Assembly (NCBI GenBank): GCA_903881665.1
Contig: CAIRUC010000042.1
Span: 1 to 45,144 of the forward strand
Direction of reading: 5' to 3'
Length of the DNA stretch: 45,144 bases
Origin: an uncultured Bacteroidota bacterium
GTDB lineage: Bacteria; Bacteroidota; Bacteroidia; AKYH767-A; OLB10
Positions 42,280-45,144 of the stretch are shown here, one piece after another (positions within the stretch are counted from its first letter, which is position 1; each line of letters starts with the position of its first letter). The notes under the pieces were generated by a model. That model worked only from the letters and a program-made list of their open reading frames with translations, had not been told where the DNA came from and searched no databases. Both the position numbers and the translations under genes were made by a program.

Positions 42280-42843
42280 TTGAAATCAGATATAATCTCC
42301 CGAATCAAAGCCGGGGACGAAAAGTCCTTTTACGACATGTACCGGTCGTATAGGGATTCCTTTGTTAAGTGGGCTACCTTTTCTTATAATATCTCCTTAG
42401 AAGATACAAAAGACATATATCAAGAAGCTTTTGTAATCTTATGGATTAATATCCATGAAGGTAGATTAACCCATCTTACCGCTGATATCAAGACTTATAT
42501 ATATTCTATTGGCAAGCATCTTATCATTAATTTTATAAAAAAGAAGAGTCGTTCGGTTACTTTTGATCCAGTTGATTTGATAAACCTTTCATATCACCCA
42601 TTTGATATGACTGACGAAAGAGATCATAACCGCCGCATGGTGGAAGAACATCTTAATAAATTAGATGAAAAAGAGCGTCGTATTCTTGAGATGTATTATC
42701 TTGAGGAAAAAGACATGAAGACAATTGCTAGCGAACTTGGGTACAAAAATGCGGATGTGGCCAAAAAAAGAAAGTATGAGGTTTTTAAGAAATTGGCTGG
42801 GCTAGTTAGAAGTAATCTCAAATCGCTATTAATGCTTTTTTAG
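42280..42843 (+). CDS. ECF RNA polymerase sigma factor
   Basis: A 187-residue sigma-70 family ECF factor. Region 2 runs through FYDMYRSYRDSFVKWATFSY, LEDTKDIYQEAFVILWINIH and IKTYIYSIGKHLIINFIKKK. Region 4 is LDEKERRILEMYYLEEKDMK followed by the recognition helix TIASELGYKNADVAKKRKY. The start is TTG: the frame is closed by a stop nine bases upstream, and the product then begins MKSDIISRIKAGDEKSF, as ECF factors do. The next gene begins two bases after its stop. This is the head of a probable three-gene operon with an anti-sigma/TPR gene and a TPR-CHAT-like gene. Confidence 0.9.
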   Translation: MKSDIISRIKAGDEKSFYDMYRSYRDSFVKWATFSYNISLEDTKDIYQEAFVILWINIHEGRLTHLTADIKTYIYSIGKHLIINFIKKKSRSVTFDPVDLINLSYHPFDMTDERDHNRRMVEEHLNKLDEKERRILEMYYLEEKDMKTIASELGYKNADVAKKRKYEVFKKLAGLVRSNLKSLLMLF

Positions 42844-42845
42844 TA

Positions 42846-43565
42846 ATGGACGACAATCTAAAACACATAGAGCTCATAGAAGCGTATTTAGAGGGAAATC
42901 TATCTGAAGAAGAGAAGGTGGATTTTGAAGTTCAACTTTTAGTGGATAAAGACTTAGAGGAAGAATTTGAACTATACAAAAAAATTGTAGGCGGTTTTCA
43001 AGATATCCGTTTGGAAAATATTCGTAAGAAATTACAAGCAATTGATGATGAAATGGATTCTATTAGCAATAAGCCTTCTGCTAAATTTTATTGGTGGGCA
43101 GGACTTGCAGCATGTTTGATTTTTTTTCAAATTTTTTTGAATTATACTAAAAACTCTATTCCACTTCCGTTAGAAGAAGGTTTGCCCGTTCTTATGGGTG
43201 ATGATCATAATCTTACTTTTCAAAATGCAATGCAGTTATATAAAAACGGTAAATACGATGCTTCTATTAACCGCTTCAAGCAATTGGTTGTTGCTAATCC
43301 AACAAATGATACCTTGCTTTATTTTATTGGATGTGCTGAATTGAATATTCAAAAATATCAGGAAGCTTCTCAATATTTTAAATACGTTAGTACCAAGAGC
43401 AATTCTGTATTTTACTTGAAATCGAAGTACTATCTTGCTTATTCACTTTATAAAACAAATCAAAGTAAAGAAGCTAAATTGATATTACATGAGCTAATTT
43501 CTAATTACGAAAATCCTTTTGTTGAAGAAACAAAACTCTTCTTAAAAGAAATCAATGAAAATTGA
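42846..43565 (+). CDS. Anti-sigma-like membrane protein with TPR
   Basis: A 239-residue single-pass membrane protein. The N terminus (ELIEAYLEGNLSEEEKVDFE) has the anti-sigma-like pattern common in Bacteroidota partners of ECF factors, without the His/Cys zinc ligands seen in the other pair of this window. One hydrophobic helix at about 81-100 follows. The outer part (about 115-235) is made of tetratricopeptide-like helices (AMQLYKNGKYDASINRFKQL, YFIGCAELNIQKYQEASQYF). It begins two bases after the sigma stop and overlaps the next gene by 11 bases. I infer that it restrains the sigma factor and senses a protein partner through the periplasmic TPRs. Confidence 0.8.
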   Translation: MDDNLKHIELIEAYLEGNLSEEEKVDFEVQLLVDKDLEEEFELYKKIVGGFQDIRLENIRKKLQAIDDEMDSISNKPSAKFYWWAGLAACLIFFQIFLNYTKNSIPLPLEEGLPVLMGDDHNLTFQNAMQLYKNGKYDASINRFKQLVVANPTNDTLLYFIGCAELNIQKYQEASQYFKYVSTKSNSVFYLKSKYYLAYSLYKTNQSKEAKLILHELISNYENPFVEETKLFLKEINEN

Positions 43566-45144
43566 GATTAAAATATATTCCAGATTTATACTAATCTGTT
43601 TTTTTGTTTTTTACTTTTCTGATGGAAACACACAGCCTTTAGCATCTTTAAAAAAAGCAGATGTTTTTCTTGCACTGCCCGATTATAATCAAGGATTATT
43701 ATTTCTGAATAAAACAATTTCTGAATGTCCTGAAAATAATGATCAGACTATACTTACAGAAGCTTTATTAAAAAGGGCGCGCGTTTACTTGGAAAAAAGT
43801 GAAAACACGAATGCTAATTACGATTTACTGAAAGCCATTGAACAATGCAAAGGAAAAAAATCGTTATCACAATGTAGAAATCTTACTAAGTGCTATTACC
43901 TGCTTGGTAATTTAAATGTTGCGATTGGTGATATAGAAACGGCAGGCAAGTATTATAAACAATGTCAGAAGTTAATAACTGATTATTTTCCTAAAGATAA
44001 CGAGCTACTAGCATTAACCTATAGAGGTTTATCAGCCTATCACGGATTTAAAGTAGAAATCGATTCTGAATATTACTATGCAAATAAAGCCTATTTACTA
44101 TTACCTAAATTAAATAAGAAAAGCATAACCTCAGCTGAAATATTGATGCGCTATGCATATGCTTATAAAGTAAAATTCAGAGAAGGCGAAGATGGCTATT
44201 TAAAATGTTATCCTATTGTACGTGATTTATATCAAAAGGCCCTTGCGATTTTGGATGGTGTTTATAGTAAACCCTCTGTACAAAAGGCAAGTGTTTTACA
44301 TGCCCTTGGAAATACCTATGCTGATTTTATTCATTCTGCTATATTGAAAAATCTAAAAGAAAAACAAAATTGTTTCGATAAAGCAAAAGAATATTACTGG
44401 AAAGATTTAGTAATAAAGAAAATTATTTCAGGCGATAAATCTTCCGATTACTCCGTATCATGCTATACAATGGCATTATTGTATCTATCATACAATGACA
44501 CTTCAAATGCATTACTGTGGTATAATAAAGCAATTAGCTGCATCAATGAAAAAGAATTACAGTTATTGCATCTTACAGAAGAGGAAAAATTAAATACTTC
44601 TGATCCGTATTCATTAAATATCCTACTAACAAATAGGAATTCGATTTATACTAGTCAATATCAAAATAATCATGACAAGGTAATATTAGAAAAGATTCAT
44701 GCTGCTAATCTGGAGCGTATAATTTTATGGCGTCAACTATTTGCAACCTATCAGAGTAAAGATTTGGGAAGTGTAATTGCAATTTGGAATCATGCCCCTT
44801 TTGAAGAAGCTATTAATTCTGCTTATTTGTTATATCAGTTAACTGCTGATAAGAAATTTTTGAACGACATATTCGACTTTGCTGAAGAATCGAAAAACAA
44901 TGATTTTTTACGGGAACTGATTCAGAAAAAGAAAAGCAGCCTTACGAAAAATGACATTTTTCCACAAGCCATTAAGCTGGAAACATTGAAAGGGATATGC
45001 AAGAATAATCAAAGTGCATTTATTGAAATTATTTCAAACAACGCGTATGGAAATTCTAGCTATGTAATTTTAGTGGATGCGAAGCAACTTGCGGTTTATC
45101 CATTTGCTACGAGCACTTCAGATAGTATTTTAAACGCATTGAGG
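43555..45144 (+). CDS. Exported TPR protein with probable CHAT domain, cut by window end
   Basis: The reading frame is open from the ATG at 43555 to the last base, 530 codons so far. It starts 11 bases before the stop of the anti-sigma gene. The first 27 residues look like a signal peptide (FILICFFVFYFSDGNTQ). A long helical region of tetratricopeptide type follows (YLLGNLNVAIGDIETAGKYY, ALGNTYADFIHSA, MALLYLSYNDTSNALLWYNK). At the end, a segment FAEESKNNDFLREL precedes LKGICKNNQSAFIEIISN and SSYVILVDAKQLAVYPF, the usual transition into a CHAT (caspase/HetF-associated) domain. The catalytic His and Cys would lie beyond the window, so the CHAT call is inference. Confidence 0.68.
   Translation, partial: MKIEIKIYSRFILICFFVFYFSDGNTQPLASLKKADVFLALPDYNQGLLFLNKTISECPENNDQTILTEALLKRARVYLEKSENTNANYDLLKAIEQCKGKKSLSQCRNLTKCYYLLGNLNVAIGDIETAGKYYKQCQKLITDYFPKDNELLALTYRGLSAYHGFKVEIDSEYYYANKAYLLLPKLNKKSITSAEILMRYAYAYKVKFREGEDGYLKCYPIVRDLYQKALAILDGVYSKPSVQKASVLHALGNTYADFIHSAILKNLKEKQNCFDKAKEYYWKDLVIKKIISGDKSSDYSVSCYTMALLYLSYNDTSNALLWYNKAISCINEKELQLLHLTEEEKLNTSDPYSLNILLTNRNSIYTSQYQNNHDKVILEKIHAANLERIILWRQLFATYQSKDLGSVIAIWNHAPFEEAINSAYLLYQLTADKKFLNDIFDFAEESKNNDFLRELIQKKKSSLTKNDIFPQAIKLETLKGICKNNQSAFIEIISNNAYGNSSYVILVDAKQLAVYPFATSTSDSILNALR

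Noticed and set aside
42165..42353. 62-codon plus-strand open frame overlapping the second ECF sigma start
   Set aside because: It overlaps the sigma gene in another frame and spans the predicted promoter.

Overview
The window is AT-rich chromosomal DNA from a member of the Bacteroidota, most likely a non-Bacteroides lineage such as Chitinophagia, Sphingobacteriia or Flavobacteriia. The evidence is a SusC/SusD pair, a TonB-dependent receptor paired with a DUF4249 lipoprotein, two proteins with type IX secretion (T9SS) C-terminal sorting domains, the short Bacteroidota-type arginine decarboxylase, and repeated TAnnTTTG promoter elements just upstream of start codons. Most of the window is ordinary core genome. 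No rRNA, tRNA, CRISPR array or intact mobile element was recognised.

Layout. 0.2-8.6 kb, mostly minus strand: a methyltransferase, an NCS1 nucleobase-type permease, a SnoaL-like protein, a GT87-like membrane glycosyltransferase, an IS30 transposase remnant, and an operon of ECF sigma factor, membrane anti-sigma/TPR protein and GT9 heptosyltransferase-like enzyme. 8.7-19.4 kb: phoH, purC, a PlsC-like acyltransferase, a coiled-coil lipoprotein, arginine decarboxylase divergent from an arginase-type ureohydrolase, then a very tight five-gene operon that starts with argS and ends with a 42-residue membrane protein. 19.4-25.2 kb: a TerC protein divergent from a TonB-dependent receptor/DUF4249 operon, an AlbA_2 (Schlafen-like) protein, and an SRAP (YedK/HMCES) protein.

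25.5-38.3 kb is the most distinctive region: a tandem thioredoxin-domain protein, SusC, SusD, a LamG-T9SS protein, a 1182-residue LamG/Ig/PNGase F-like/T9SS protein, and a DUF885 metallopeptidase-like lipoprotein. Together these suggest surface capture and processing of glycoprotein: LamG domains for binding, a PNGase F-like domain for cutting N-glycans from Asn, SusCD for import, and a peptidase-like lipoprotein. This function is inferred.

38.4-45.1 kb: a Pif1-like helicase with a C-terminal HTH domain, a small outer-membrane barrel, and a second ECF sigma/anti-sigma-TPR pair. The pair is followed by an exported TPR protein that enters what looks like a CHAT (caspase-like) domain and is cut by the window end. 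This sigma/TPR/CHAT operon is the second main candidate for an under-described system.

Several intergenic regions carry strong inverted repeats that no gene explains: 2800-2843, 14151-14188, 15462-15479, 20267-20322, 25377-25392 and 41905-41923.
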